Shown in pieces: positions 27,672 through 36,922 of a stretch of DNA of 64,000 nt (its first letter is position 1; each line of letters starts with the position of its first letter). The stretch lies in contig CALSTU010000003.1 of assembly GCA_943789355.1 (NCBI GenBank), forward strand, positions 232,934-296,933, written 5' to 3'. The notes under the pieces were generated by a model, which saw nothing but the letters and a program-made list of their open reading frames with translations, did not search any database and was not told where the DNA came from. Both the position numbers and the translations under genes were made by a program. Source of the stretch: UBA7430 sp002478765. GTDB taxonomy: Bacteria > Bacteroidota > Bacteroidia > Flavobacteriales > UBA7430.

Positions 27672-28862
27672 CTAGTGATAAAGTGCTGTTTCTTTTTGGT
27701 TTTTGAAAAACCAAACAAGACAGATTCCTCCAACCAAAGCTATGATAACGCTCATGGCCATCATGGCGCTACTGAGACCTTCATGATCAGCGATCCATCC
27801 AATGAACGGAGCAACAATCGCAAAAGTGGTTCTGATGATGAAACTACGTATACTCATCACGGTAGCGCGAACATTTGACTCTGTGTGTTTATTGATGTAG
27901 TTTCTTAGTAAAGGAGTCGCATATCCTCGATTTGCATAAAAAAGAAATAAAATCATCAAGCCCAAATAATTCATGTTTTGTGCAATCAAAACGTATCCGA
28001 AAACACTGGAAATAAAGATGAGCGTTAAACTCTTTAGCGGTTTTATTTTTTTGTCTATTCGGTAGGCTAGGAAGGCAACAATTCCCACAAGAATGTTTAA
28101 TAATGCCCAAATAACACCGTAATTTTTCATTCCGATACCAATGTCTTTTAAAAAAGGTTGTGCAAGCCAAGCCATCATGAGTGTTCCGATACCCATAATT
28201 GCAGAGTAGATGATGTATGTTCTGAGAATTTTGGATTCTACTAAAGAAAATTTAACGACGGATATAATCGACTTCCAAGAGTTTTTAAGCTGTTTTGTTT
28301 GTGTTTTAGGTTCGACCAATGAAAAGGCAAAAGGGATCGTTATCATGGCAACAACAACCTGAGCATATGCAGGATACCTGAAGGATATTGCTGCCAAGAA
28401 ACCACCAATTATGCCCGCAGCAGCTTCAGAGAAGTTACCGATAGAAACACTTCGGCCTTCATATTTTAAAAATCGATCTTCTGCTTTAACTTCAAGAAGA
28501 CTGTCATACATGATTGCCGTGTCGGCTCCAGAGATGAAACTGTTTCCAAGACCAAGAAATATTTGAGCGGCTAAAAACCACCAAAAATCATAGGAAACAG
28601 AAAAAACACTAAATCCTATAAAAGCTAAAATACAGCCAAGAATCAGTGTTTTACGTCTGCCTAAAATATCTGCTGCATATCCTGAAGGGATTTCCATTAA
28701 GCCTAAGGCTAAAGAATAGCAGGATTGAAGAATCATAATTTCCTGTAAATTTAGTCCATGATCCTGAAAAAAGAGCACAATGACCGGCATGATGATCATA
28801 AACCAAAGAGAGCCCTTAATGACAAAAAGTTTCCAAATGTTTTGATGGGGTAGTGTGATCAT
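27672..28862 (-). CDS. Major facilitator superfamily transporter
   Basis: This 396-residue protein has about twelve hydrophobic segments. The MFS signature between helices 2 and 3 is visible as GYAADILGRRKTLILG (about residues 61-76), and the middle loop is short. MFS proteins are proton-linked or facilitated carriers of small molecules; the substrate cannot be read from the sequence, though drug or sugar efflux is common for this type. The start overlaps the xerD stop (ATGA at 28859-28862), so the two are translationally coupled although functionally unrelated. Confidence 0.85.
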   Translation of the reverse strand: MITLPHQNIWKLFVIKGSLWFMIIMPVIVLFFQDHGLNLQEIMILQSCYSLALGLMEIPSGYAADILGRRKTLILGCILAFIGFSVFSVSYDFWWFLAAQIFLGLGNSFISGADTAIMYDSLLEVKAEDRFLKYEGRSVSIGNFSEAAAGIIGGFLAAISFRYPAYAQVVVAMITIPFAFSLVEPKTQTKQLKNSWKSIISVVKFSLVESKILRTYIIYSAIMGIGTLMMAWLAQPFLKDIGIGMKNYGVIWALLNILVGIVAFLAYRIDKKIKPLKSLTLIFISSVFGYVLIAQNMNYLGLMILFLFYANRGYATPLLRNYINKHTESNVRATVMSIRSFIIRTTFAIVAPFIGWIADHEGLSSAMMAMSVIIALVGGICLVWFFKNQKETALYH

Positions 28863-29755
28863 TTTCGTGGATGGTGTTGAATGATTTCCTCTCGAATAAA
28901 GTCTCTATCGATGTGCATGTATATTTCAGTGGTGCTGATACTCTCGTGTCCAAGCATGGTTTGAATTGCTCTTAAGTCCGCTCCTCCTTGAAGTAGGTGC
29001 GTAGCAAAAGAGTGTCTGAAGGTATGTGGACTGATTGTTTTGCAAATACCTGATGTTTTAGCTTGTTTTTTTACAATGGTAAATATCATCATTCGGGTCA
29101 ATTGTTTTCCGCGATTGTTAAGGAAAACAAAATCTTCATGTCCCTTAGCGATGTTTTGTTTTGACCGGATCAATTGGATGTAGTTTTTCAGATATTTGAT
29201 GAGTGTTTTGTTCAAAGGAATCAAACGTTCTTTATTTCCTTTTCCAATGACCATTAGAAACCCATCATCTAAAAACAACTTTGAGCAGTTCAAGTTGATG
29301 AGTTCGGAAACCCGTAAACCACAGGAATACATTGTTTCTAACAGTGTTCGATTTCGTTCACCGTGGGTGTTGGATAAATCAACAGAGTTGATCAGCTTAT
29401 TGATTTCCTCAATGTTTAGCGTATCGGGTAGTTTTCTTTCTGTTCGGGGACGGTCTATGTAATCACACGGGTTTGTTTCTGTGATGTTTTCGATACAAAG
29501 ATAGTGATAGAAGGATTTAATGCCTGAAAGTATTCGAGCTTGTGATTTGCTCCCTATCTTTTGATTGTGAAGCTCTTTGATAAAGTCTCGAAGCGTATCC
29601 ACAGAGACTAAGGTACAGTCTGTGAGTTTCTGTTTAACACAAAATGATTCAAGCTTGTTCACGTCACGAAGATAAGCTTCAACAGAATTTTCTGACAAAG
29701 CCCGTTCAAGTACAAGGTAATTCCGGTATTCTTTTAAAGCTCCTTTCCAGTTCAT
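28859..29755 (-). CDS. xerD: XerD-type tyrosine recombinase
   Basis: The 298-residue protein has an N-terminal SAM-like core-binding domain (about 1-95) and a C-terminal catalytic domain. The catalytic residues are visible: R in SCGLRVSELINL (about 150), H-x-x-R in HTFRHSFATHLL (about 243-254), H in MLGHESISTT (about 267) and the nucleophile tyrosine in EIYMHID (about 279). Xer recombinases resolve chromosome dimers at dif with FtsK. No mobile element or integron surrounds it and the length equals that of housekeeping Xer proteins, so it is called XerD rather than an integrase. Confidence 0.9.
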   Translation of the reverse strand: MNWKGALKEYRNYLVLERALSENSVEAYLRDVNKLESFCVKQKLTDCTLVSVDTLRDFIKELHNQKIGSKSQARILSGIKSFYHYLCIENITETNPCDYIDRPRTERKLPDTLNIEEINKLINSVDLSNTHGERNRTLLETMYSCGLRVSELINLNCSKLFLDDGFLMVIGKGNKERLIPLNKTLIKYLKNYIQLIRSKQNIAKGHEDFVFLNNRGKQLTRMMIFTIVKKQAKTSGICKTISPHTFRHSFATHLLQGGADLRAIQTMLGHESISTTEIYMHIDRDFIREEIIQHHPRK

Positions 29756-29786
29756 TTCTTATATTAGCCCAACCAATAGCAAATAT

Positions 29787-30209
29787 ATGAAAGTGATCAT
29801 CATCAACGGACCCAACTTAAATCTTTTGGGGAAAAGAGAACCTACAATTTACGGTAACCAGACCTTTGAGGCTTATTTGGAGACTTTAAAGACCGAGTTT
29901 TTCGATCTTACGATAGATTATTACCAGAGTAATGTGGAAGGGGAGCTTATTGATAAAATTCATGAAGTTGGATTTTCTTACGATGCGATTATTATGAATG
30001 CAGGAGGATACACGCATACTTCTGTTGCTATATCAGATGCCATTTCATCTGTTGAAACACCCTGTGTAGAGGTGCATATCTCTGAACCTGTTGCTCGAGA
30101 ATCTTACAGGCATACTTCTTTAATTGCGGCGAAATGTAAGGGGAGCATCAGCGGTTTTGGTATGGACTCTTATCGTTTGGGGGTGCTTTCAGTAATCGGT
30201 AAATTGTAG
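29787..30209 (+). CDS. aroQ: 3-dehydroquinate dehydratase, type II
   Basis: This 140-residue enzyme dehydrates 3-dehydroquinate to 3-dehydroshikimate in the shikimate pathway. INGPNLNLLGKREPTIYG (residues 5-22) contains the lid with the catalytic Arg and Tyr; NAGGYTHTS (about 70-78) binds substrate; HISEPVARESYRHTS (about 97-111) holds the catalytic histidine. The size matches the dodecameric type II enzyme. It is divergent from xerD, with only 31 bases between the start codons. mazG follows 68 bases downstream. Confidence 0.95.
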   Translation: MKVIIINGPNLNLLGKREPTIYGNQTFEAYLETLKTEFFDLTIDYYQSNVEGELIDKIHEVGFSYDAIIMNAGGYTHTSVAISDAISSVETPCVEVHISEPVARESYRHTSLIAAKCKGSISGFGMDSYRLGVLSVIGKL

Positions 30210-30277
30210 CTGATGTATTTCCGTTGACAAACCATTTCAATGGATTTTACACATTCATTTTTTAAAAAACCTTCCAG

Positions 30278-31069
30278 ATGAATTCCAGAGAAGATAAACT
30301 ACAAGCCTTCGGAAGACTCCTTGATATTATGGATGATTTACGAGCGAAGTGTCCTTGGGATATGAAGCAGACTATGGATACCCTTCGTCACCTGACCATT
30401 GAAGAAACTTATGAGTTGTGTGATGCCATATTGGATGGGGACATGGAAGAGGTTAAGAAGGAATTGGGAGACATTTTACTCCATGTGGTTTTTTATGCAA
30501 AAATTGGCTCTGAGGAAAAAGCTTTCGATATTGCCGATGTTTTAAATGCTATTTCTGAGAAGCTTATTTTTCGTCATCCTCATGTTTATGGAGATGAAGA
30601 GGTCCAAGATGAAGAGGATGTCAAGCAAAATTGGGAGAAATTAAAATTGAAAGAAAAAGGTGGAAACGCCTCTGTTCTTGAGGGAGTTCCCAATTCTTTA
30701 CCTGCCCTAGTGAAAGCCATACGAATCCAAGATAAAGTTCGTGGTGTAGGTTTTGACTGGGACGACAAGGAAGATGTATGGGCTAAAGTCAAAGAAGAGC
30801 TGGAAGAATTTGAAGCTGAGATGGAGCAGGGTAACACAAAGGATATGGAAGCTGAATATGGAGATCTTTTGTTTTCTTTAGTCAACTACTCTCGCCACAT
30901 TAACATCAATCCTGAAGACGCCTTGGAGCGAACCAATAAAAAGTTTAGAGCACGCTTTCAGTTGATGGAAATGCTCATTCGAGACGATGAGAAAAATATA
31001 TCATCAATGGATTTGGGTGAAATGGATCTGTATTGGGGGAAAGCAAAAAGGCAGATGAAAGTTAAGTAA
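30278..31069 (+). CDS. mazG: Nucleoside triphosphate pyrophosphohydrolase MazG
   Basis: The 263-residue protein has two MazG domains, as in Escherichia coli MazG. The first runs from about residue 12 to 110, with CPWDMKQTMDTLRHLTIEE and EVKKELGDILLHV (metal-binding glutamates and aspartate). The second runs from about 150 to 255, with VKEELEEFEAEM and EAEYGDLLFSLVN. It hydrolyses nucleoside triphosphates to monophosphates and pyrophosphate, a house-cleaning role. It converges with the FtsX-type permease gene, with five bases between the stop codons. Confidence 0.93.
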   Translation: MNSREDKLQAFGRLLDIMDDLRAKCPWDMKQTMDTLRHLTIEETYELCDAILDGDMEEVKKELGDILLHVVFYAKIGSEEKAFDIADVLNAISEKLIFRHPHVYGDEEVQDEEDVKQNWEKLKLKEKGGNASVLEGVPNSLPALVKAIRIQDKVRGVGFDWDDKEDVWAKVKEELEEFEAEMEQGNTKDMEAEYGDLLFSLVNYSRHININPEDALERTNKKFRARFQLMEMLIRDDEKNISSMDLGEMDLYWGKAKRQMKVK

Positions 31070-31074
31070 TTTCA

Positions 31075-32295
31075 TCACTCGTGTCGTAATGCCTCTATGG
31101 GATCTAGTTTTGATGCTTTGATTGCCGGATATAATCCTGAGCCTAATCCGACCAAAAAACACAATAAGATACTTGCTCCCAGCCATGGCCAGGGAATTAC
31201 AAAGGCAGAATTTACAACAAGTGATGTGATGTTTCCGATGAAGATGCCAAAAACGATTCCGACGATACCACCCATTTGACAGATGAGAACAGCTTCCACT
31301 AAAAATTGTTGTTTTATTGAGTTTGAAGGAGCTCCAATGGCTTTTCTGGTTCCAATCTCTTTGGTTCTTTCGGTAACACTCACCAGCATGATATTCATCA
31401 GTGCGATGGCCGCCCCCAACAATGTGATGAAGCCAATGATTGTTGCGGCTTGGGTAACATAGTCTAAGTTGTCCATTAGAGATTTGGCAAGACTATCGCT
31501 TTTAGAGATGTAGAAATTAATTTTTTGTTTTGGTTTTAATCTTCTAATACTTCTGAAAACTCCCGTAGCCTCCCCAATCTTTGCATCGATTTCATAACTA
31601 TTATTTGCCATAATACTAATCGATACCGTGGGGATGTAAGCCATGTTGTTTCTCAAGTAACTGATCGGTAGCATGCAGCTTTTATCTCCCCCCATACTCA
31701 TGCTAGAGCCTTTCTCTTTCAGCACTCCGATAACCTTAATGCGTTTGTTGTTCACAGAAATAAATTCTCCAATCGCAGAGGGTGAAGATTTGAATAGTTT
31801 CTTGTAGATATCTTGACCAATCAAAGCAACATTCCTATTCAAGTTTATGTCGTGTTGGTTGATGTTTCTACCGGTTTCGATTTCGTATCCAGAAACACTC
31901 AGGTAGTTTTCATCCACACCTAAGATTTGAATGTTTGGGTTGGTTTTTTTTGATTGATGATTGATTGTGGCTATTCCAGAAGCTCGATAGGAAACAGAGG
32001 TTGTACCGTTGTTTTTAAATCGTTTTTTAAACTCCAAAGCCTCCTTGTATTCAATATCAGGGTTGTTGATCTGCCTCTCTTCACGAGAACGACTTCCTCT
32101 TTCTTGATTTTGCAGGGTAAACGTATTAGCTCCCATCATGGAGAAATTATCGTTTAATGCGTTGTCTATGGAGTCGATTGCAGTTAAAATGCCTACAAGC
32201 GCCGTAATACCTATAGCAATAATAGAAACCGTAATGCTAGTTCGTAACAAGTGTCCTTTGATGGAATTAAGCGCTATTTTAATATTATCTATCAA
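31075..32295 (-). CDS. ABC transporter permease, MacB/FtsX type
   Basis: This 406-residue protein has one N-terminal membrane helix (about 20-42), a large periplasmic MacB-like domain (about 45-270), and three C-terminal helices (about 285-395), ending in LDPIEALRHE, the standard end of this family. Such permeases use an ATPase partner to move lipoproteins, peptides or toxins, or act as mechanotransmitters. No ATP-binding gene lies next to it. The start is TTG at 32295; no nearby ATG exists in frame. Substrate unknown. Confidence 0.85.
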   Translation of the reverse strand: MIDNIKIALNSIKGHLLRTSITVSIIAIGITALVGILTAIDSIDNALNDNFSMMGANTFTLQNQERGSRSREERQINNPDIEYKEALEFKKRFKNNGTTSVSYRASGIATINHQSKKTNPNIQILGVDENYLSVSGYEIETGRNINQHDINLNRNVALIGQDIYKKLFKSSPSAIGEFISVNNKRIKVIGVLKEKGSSMSMGGDKSCMLPISYLRNNMAYIPTVSISIMANNSYEIDAKIGEATGVFRSIRRLKPKQKINFYISKSDSLAKSLMDNLDYVTQAATIIGFITLLGAAIALMNIMLVSVTERTKEIGTRKAIGAPSNSIKQQFLVEAVLICQMGGIVGIVFGIFIGNITSLVVNSAFVIPWPWLGASILLCFLVGLGSGLYPAIKASKLDPIEALRHE

Positions 32296-32337
32296 TGTAT
32301 ATTCAGCGTTTTGAAATCAAAGGGCGCGAATGAAAGT

Positions 32338-33621
32338 CTAGTTTTTATAACGATTTTTTGATTTTTGAGCTTTTTTGTCTCTCGATCGGTTTGCTTTATT
32401 GTCAGAGTCAGCGGTTTTTTTTTGAGGTTTATTGAAATTTCTTTGTCCTCGAGTTGGGGCCTTCTTTTCAGGCATTTCTTCTACTTCGTCAGCAAAAGGG
32501 TGATTGGAGACAACCGGTATTTTCTGATCAATTAGCTTTTGAATGTCCTTTAAGTAAGTTCTTTCTTCTATGTTGCAGAAGGATACGGCAACGCCTGAAT
32601 TCTTGGCACGACCTGTTCTACCGATACGGTGGACATAGGTTTCTGGTACATTCGGTAGGTCATAATTAATAACCAATTCGAGTTCGTCAACATCAATTCC
32701 TCTTGCTGCAATATCGGTAGCGATGAGAACTTTCGTGTCTCTATTTTTGAAATTCTCTAAAGCCCTTTGTCTTGCTCCTTGAGATTTGTTACCATGAATT
32801 GCTTCAGACTTGATTTGAACTTTATCCAACTGCTTTACAATTTTATTGGCACCGTGTTTGGTTCGAGAGAAAACCAGTACAGAATCAATTTCATTGGATC
32901 TAATTAGGTGGATGAGCAAATTGGTTTTGCTTTTTTTGCTAACGTAATAAAGAGCTTGTTCAACTTTTTCTGAGGTTGCCTGCTCAGGTTTGATGCTAAC
33001 TTTTTCAGGTTTCCCTAAAATTGATTGAGAAAGCTTTACAATAGATAGAGGCATGGTTGCAGAGAAAAATAAAGACTGTCTTTTTTCTGGAAGAGCTGCA
33101 ATCACCTTTTTTATGTCATGAATAAACCCCATGTCAAGCATGTGATCTGCTTCATCAAGTACACAATACTCTACGTCTTTTAAAGAGATGTATCCTTGAT
33201 TCATTAAATCGAGCAATCGTCCGGGAGTTGCTACAAGAATATCAACTCCGTCACGCAGGGCATTGGTTTGAGCACCTTGCTTAACCCCTCCGAAAATAAC
33301 GGTGTTTTTCACATGTGTATGCCGTGCATACTTCGTACAGTTCTCACCAATTTGGATGGCTAATTCACGTGTAGGAGTTACAATGAGCGCTTTTATTTTA
33401 CGACGGCCATTTTCATGAGCTTTTGCATTGTGTATGTGTTGAATGATTGGGATGGAAAAAGCAGCGGTTTTACCGGTACCTGTTTGGGCACAACCCAACA
33501 AATCCTTCCCTTCAAGTAGAATGGGTATTGATTGTTCTTGTATGGGTGTTGGTTGAGAATATCCTTCAGCTTCTAAAGCCTTAAGTATGGGGTCAATAAC
33601 CCCGAGATCTTTGAATGTCAT
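32338..33621 (-). CDS. rhlE: DEAD-box RNA helicase RhlE with basic tail
   Basis: This 427-residue helicase contains Q-motif PTPIQEQSIP (about 23-32), AQTGTGKT (motif I, about 43-50), PTRELAIQ, TPGRLLD, CVLDEADHMLDMGF (motif II), FSATMP, ATDIAARGID and HRIGRTGR (motif VI). After the core a lysine-, arginine- and asparagine-rich tail (from about 385) probably binds RNA. The family acts in ribosome assembly and RNA decay, and this is the most RhlE-like of the four helicases here. A -7-like element (TACCTTTG, minus strand, 33639-33646) lies upstream. Confidence 0.92.
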   Translation of the reverse strand: MTFKDLGVIDPILKALEAEGYSQPTPIQEQSIPILLEGKDLLGCAQTGTGKTAAFSIPIIQHIHNAKAHENGRRKIKALIVTPTRELAIQIGENCTKYARHTHVKNTVIFGGVKQGAQTNALRDGVDILVATPGRLLDLMNQGYISLKDVEYCVLDEADHMLDMGFIHDIKKVIAALPEKRQSLFFSATMPLSIVKLSQSILGKPEKVSIKPEQATSEKVEQALYYVSKKSKTNLLIHLIRSNEIDSVLVFSRTKHGANKIVKQLDKVQIKSEAIHGNKSQGARQRALENFKNRDTKVLIATDIAARGIDVDELELVINYDLPNVPETYVHRIGRTGRAKNSGVAVSFCNIEERTYLKDIQKLIDQKIPVVSNHPFADEVEEMPEKKAPTRGQRNFNKPQKKTADSDNKANRSRDKKAQKSKNRYKN

Positions 33622-33773
33622 AAATGGCGTATAAAATTCAAAGGTAGTTCAAAACATTGGAATCTTGTTGAGAAAAACTAGCTATCATTTTTAAATGATT
33701 AAAATTGAAATTTTTCAGATTTTCAAATCCCTTCAGGGTTGGTCAATTCATAAAAGCGTAGTAATTTGCAGCC

Positions 33774-35306
33774 ATGCAAGAAAAGATACTTATACTCGAC
33801 TTTGGTTCTCAGTATACGCAGCTTATAGCACGTAGAGTGAGAGAGTTAAACATATATTGTGAGATTCATCCTTATAATAAAATACCTGAATTATCGGGTA
33901 ATTTGAAAGGGGTAATTCTTTCAGGTTCACCTCATTCGGTGCGTGAAGAAAATGCACCGATACCTAATTTGGATAATATCAAAGGGAAATTGCCATTACT
34001 GGGAGTGTGTTATGGAGCTCAGCATTTGGCACATAAATTTGGGGGAGAAGTTTTACCCTCAAAGATTCGGGAGTACGGTCGTGCAAACTTATCTTTTGTA
34101 GACGACACACACCCCTTACTTAAAGGGGTTCCCACAGGGTCTCAAGTGTGGATGAGTCATGGAGATACGATTGCAACACTTCCTGAAGGATATAAAATTA
34201 TCGCTTCTACACATGATGTGGAATGTGCTGGCTACTATATAGAAGACGAAAAAACGTATGCGATTCAGTTCCATCCGGAAGTATATCATTCTACTGATGG
34301 GGCTACTCTTTTGAAAAACTTTCTTGTTGACATCTGTTCCTGTTCTCAAGACTGGACTTCAGACTCTTTCGTTGAAACAACTGTGGCAGCACTGAAAGAG
34401 AAATTGGGCAATGATAAAGTTGTTCTTGGTTTGTCTGGTGGTGTAGATTCTACGGTAACTGCTGTATTGTTACACAAAGCTATTGGAGCAAATTTACACT
34501 GTGTGTTTGTGGACAATGGTTTGTTGCGAAAGAACGAGTTTAGTGGTGTTTTGAATCAGTATGAGGGTATGGGTTTAAACGTTACTGGAGTAGACGCTAA
34601 GGATCGTTTTTACAACGATCTATCAGGTCTGTCTGATCCTGAGAAAAAACGAAAAGCCATCGGGAAAGCTTTTATTGATGTATTTGATGATGAGTCGAAT
34701 AAAATAGAAGATGTTATTTGGTTGGCACAAGGAACGATCTATCCAGATGTTATTGAATCTGTATCTGCCACAGGAGGACCATCAGCAACGATCAAATCCC
34801 ATCATAATGTGGGTGGTTTGCCTGATTATATGAAGTTAAAAATTGTCGAGCCACTCAATACTTTATTTAAAGATGAAGTACGTAGAGTGGGTAAATCTAT
34901 GGGCTTATCCCATGATTTGTTGGGGCGTCATCCTTTCCCAGGACCTGGTTTGGCCATTCGTATTTTAGGAGATATTACTCCAGAGAAAGTAGCGATTTTA
35001 CAAGAGGTCGATCATGTTTTCATTCAAGGACTAAAGGATCATGGTTTGTATGACGAAGTATGGCAGGCAGGAGCTATGTTGTTACCGGTTCAGTCGGTAG
35101 GCGTTATGGGTGATGAGCGAACCTACGAGAGAGTGGTTGCCTTAAGAGCCGTTGAGTCTGTGGATGGAATGACAGCCGATTGGGTACATTTACCTTATGA
35201 TTTTTTGGCAAAAGTGTCCAATGATATCATCAACAAAGTTAAAGGAGTAAATCGGGTTGTTTACGACATTAGTTCTAAGCCACCTGCAACCATAGAATGG
35301 GAATAA
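33774..35306 (+). CDS. guaA: GMP synthase (glutamine-hydrolysing)
   Basis: This 510-residue enzyme makes GMP from XMP, ATP and glutamine. The class I glutaminase domain has the catalytic cysteine in GVCYGAQHL (about 77-85) and a histidine/glutamate pair in FHPEVYHS (about 167-174). The ATP-pyrophosphatase domain begins with the P-loop LGLSGGVDSTVTA (about 222-234). The dimerisation domain ends with the family terminal PPATIEWE. Length and order are canonical. It stands alone with a strong terminator. Confidence 0.96.
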   Translation: MQEKILILDFGSQYTQLIARRVRELNIYCEIHPYNKIPELSGNLKGVILSGSPHSVREENAPIPNLDNIKGKLPLLGVCYGAQHLAHKFGGEVLPSKIREYGRANLSFVDDTHPLLKGVPTGSQVWMSHGDTIATLPEGYKIIASTHDVECAGYYIEDEKTYAIQFHPEVYHSTDGATLLKNFLVDICSCSQDWTSDSFVETTVAALKEKLGNDKVVLGLSGGVDSTVTAVLLHKAIGANLHCVFVDNGLLRKNEFSGVLNQYEGMGLNVTGVDAKDRFYNDLSGLSDPEKKRKAIGKAFIDVFDDESNKIEDVIWLAQGTIYPDVIESVSATGGPSATIKSHHNVGGLPDYMKLKIVEPLNTLFKDEVRRVGKSMGLSHDLLGRHPFPGPGLAIRILGDITPEKVAILQEVDHVFIQGLKDHGLYDEVWQAGAMLLPVQSVGVMGDERTYERVVALRAVESVDGMTADWVHLPYDFLAKVSNDIINKVKGVNRVVYDISSKPPATIEWE

Positions 35307-35310
35307 ATAA

Positions 35311-35340
35311 AAAAAAAGCACTCGTAAGAGTGCTTTTTTT
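35311..35340 (+). terminator. Rho-independent terminator between guaA and lysA
   Basis: A 13-base perfect inverted repeat (35311-35323 and 35328-35340; core GCACTC/GAGTGC) with tetraloop GTAA starts 5 bases past the guaA stop. The flanking A and T runs make it work in both directions, so it can also stop lysA, whose stop lies at 35357. Confidence 0.9.
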
Positions 35341-35356
35341 TATCTTTTTTCTTAAA

Positions 35357-36577
35357 TTATATTTCTACCACGAGATTTTTGAGATCTACGACCTTTTGAT
35401 TCCTCAATAGATCGTCCATAGTTTCTCTTTCTCGGATGAGGTGAGTTTCACCTTTAATGGTGAGAACTTCAGCAGGTTTAAACCTTGAATTGTAGTTTGA
35501 AGCCATAGAATAACAATACGCACCTGCATTTTCAAACAACAAAATGTCTTTTTCACGAACCTCGTTTAAAATTCGATCTGTAGCGAATGTGTCAGATTCA
35601 CAGATGTAACCTACCACAGAATACATTTTTTTCTCACCATCCGGATTGGAGATGTTTTTAATGTTGTGGTGAGAATTGTAAAACATAGGACGAATCAAAT
35701 GGTTGAATCCACTATTTACTGCAACAAAAGTGCATGCTGTGGTTTGCTTGATCACGTTTACATCGGCTAAAAAAGCCCCTGATTCACTAACCATAAATTT
35801 ACCAGGCTCAAATCTAAGCGTCAAATCTTTTTGTCTTTTTTTACAGTATTCGTTAAAGAGTTTACTGAATTGAGCACCAATTTTAGCGATGTCTGTTTCT
35901 AGATCATTTTCTTTGTATTTGATTTTAAAACCACTACCAAAGTCTATCGATATGATGTCCTCAAATTGATCCGCAATTGTGAAAATTAAATTGGCAACGC
36001 GTTCAAAAATGTCTGCCTGTACAATATCTGAACCTGTATGTACATGAATTCCTTCAACGGTGATGTTGTATTTCTTTGTCAACCGAAGAACAATAGGAAT
36101 TTGGTGAATCGATATACCAAATTTAGAGTCAATATGTCCAACACTTATGTTGTTGTTTCCTCCCGCCATCAAATGAGGGTTTACGCGAATGAAAATCGGT
36201 GTGTTCGGAAATTTAAGCCCAATTTTCTCTAGTATAGAGATGTTATCTATCGTAATTTTTGTTCCGATTTTTATAGCCTCTTCATACTCTTCAATGGAAA
36301 CTCCGTTGGGTGTAAAGATGATGTCTTCAGGAGCAAAACCAGCCTTCAATCCCATTTGTATTTCTTGTATAGAAACACAGTCCAAACCTGAGCCCATTTC
36401 TTTGAAAAGTTTCAGAATAGAAAGATTTGTAAGCGCCTTGGCAGCAAAGTGAATTTTTAGATTCTTTACGTCGAAAGCTTTTTTAAAAGATTGGTACTTT
36501 TCAATAATCACATCACCATCATAAACATATAAAGGTGTGCCATATTCTTGGGCAATACGAGAGAGGTTGTTTTTCAT
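35357..36577 (-). CDS. lysA: Diaminopimelate decarboxylase
   Basis: The 406-residue fold-type III PLP enzyme converts meso-diaminopimelate to L-lysine. The PLP lysine is in IHFAAKALTNLSIL (about residue 47); HVHTGSDI (about 177-184) and the glycine-rich SIDFGSGFKI (about 210-219) bind cofactor phosphate; VGYICESDTFATD (about 325-337) contains the active-site cysteine contributed across the dimer, and NAGAYCYSM (about 350) completes the site. Length and motifs are normal. It has a good two-box promoter and a short leader with a hairpin. Confidence 0.94.
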   Translation of the reverse strand: MKNNLSRIAQEYGTPLYVYDGDVIIEKYQSFKKAFDVKNLKIHFAAKALTNLSILKLFKEMGSGLDCVSIQEIQMGLKAGFAPEDIIFTPNGVSIEEYEEAIKIGTKITIDNISILEKIGLKFPNTPIFIRVNPHLMAGGNNNISVGHIDSKFGISIHQIPIVLRLTKKYNITVEGIHVHTGSDIVQADIFERVANLIFTIADQFEDIISIDFGSGFKIKYKENDLETDIAKIGAQFSKLFNEYCKKRQKDLTLRFEPGKFMVSESGAFLADVNVIKQTTACTFVAVNSGFNHLIRPMFYNSHHNIKNISNPDGEKKMYSVVGYICESDTFATDRILNEVREKDILLFENAGAYCYSMASNYNSRFKPAEVLTIKGETHLIRERETMDDLLRNQKVVDLKNLVVEI

Positions 36578-36592
36578 AATTTAATTCCAATT

Positions 36593-36610
36593 CGCCTGTT
36601 TCTTCAGGCG
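36593..36610 (-). promoter_or_regulatory. Small hairpin in the lysA leader
   Basis: CGCCTG (36593-36598) and CAGGCG (36605-36610) form a 6-base stem with a 6-base loop, between the lysA -7 element and the ATG at 36577. It has no U-run and is far smaller than a lysine riboswitch. It may affect translation or message stability; no regulatory role is shown. Confidence 0.35.
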
Positions 36611-36622
36611 TGTTAAAGCCTG

Positions 36623-36653
36623 CAAATTTATAGCATTTATTTGGATTAGCAAA
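36623..36653 (-). promoter_or_regulatory. Bacteroidota promoter for lysA (TTTG, 19-base spacer, TAAATTTG)
   Basis: On the minus strand TTTG (36650-36653) is followed after 19 bases by TAAATTTG (36623-36630), a full match to the -33/-7 consensus. The predicted leader is about 40 bases long. Confidence 0.65.
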
Positions 36654-36922
36654 TGCTTCAATCTAATAGTGGCTTGGCTTGTTTTTACAGACATACTTTA
36701 CCGGACATTTAAAGCAGATTGATGAACAAAAGCTTTTAAATAGATGATTAGCCTTTGCCTATGGCTTTCGGAGTCTACCGGTATGAATGCTATACCTCGA
36801 TATTTTTGAATTCACACACTTTTCAAAGAAAGATATAACCTGTAAAAGGCTCACATGTGTGTGTTGATTACTTTCTGTGTAGATGCAGTCAGCCTCATAA
36901 AAACAAGCTATATTAGTCCCCA

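Larger units (their letters stand above)
36578..36922. other. Intergenic region between divergent lysA and NlpC/P60 genes
   Basis: This 345-base stretch holds the lysA promoter and leader hairpin (annotated separately) and no convincing gene. TATATTAG at about 36909-36916, just before the NlpC/P60 start, is a weak -7-like sequence. Nothing else was recognised. Confidence 0.5.

Noticed and set aside
28859..29755. Integrase of a mobile element
   Set aside because: Length and motifs are those of housekeeping XerD, and there are no attachment sites or cargo genes around it.
36578..36660. Lysine riboswitch before lysA
   Set aside because: The leader is only about 40 bases with one small stem; a lysine riboswitch needs a much longer multi-helix structure.
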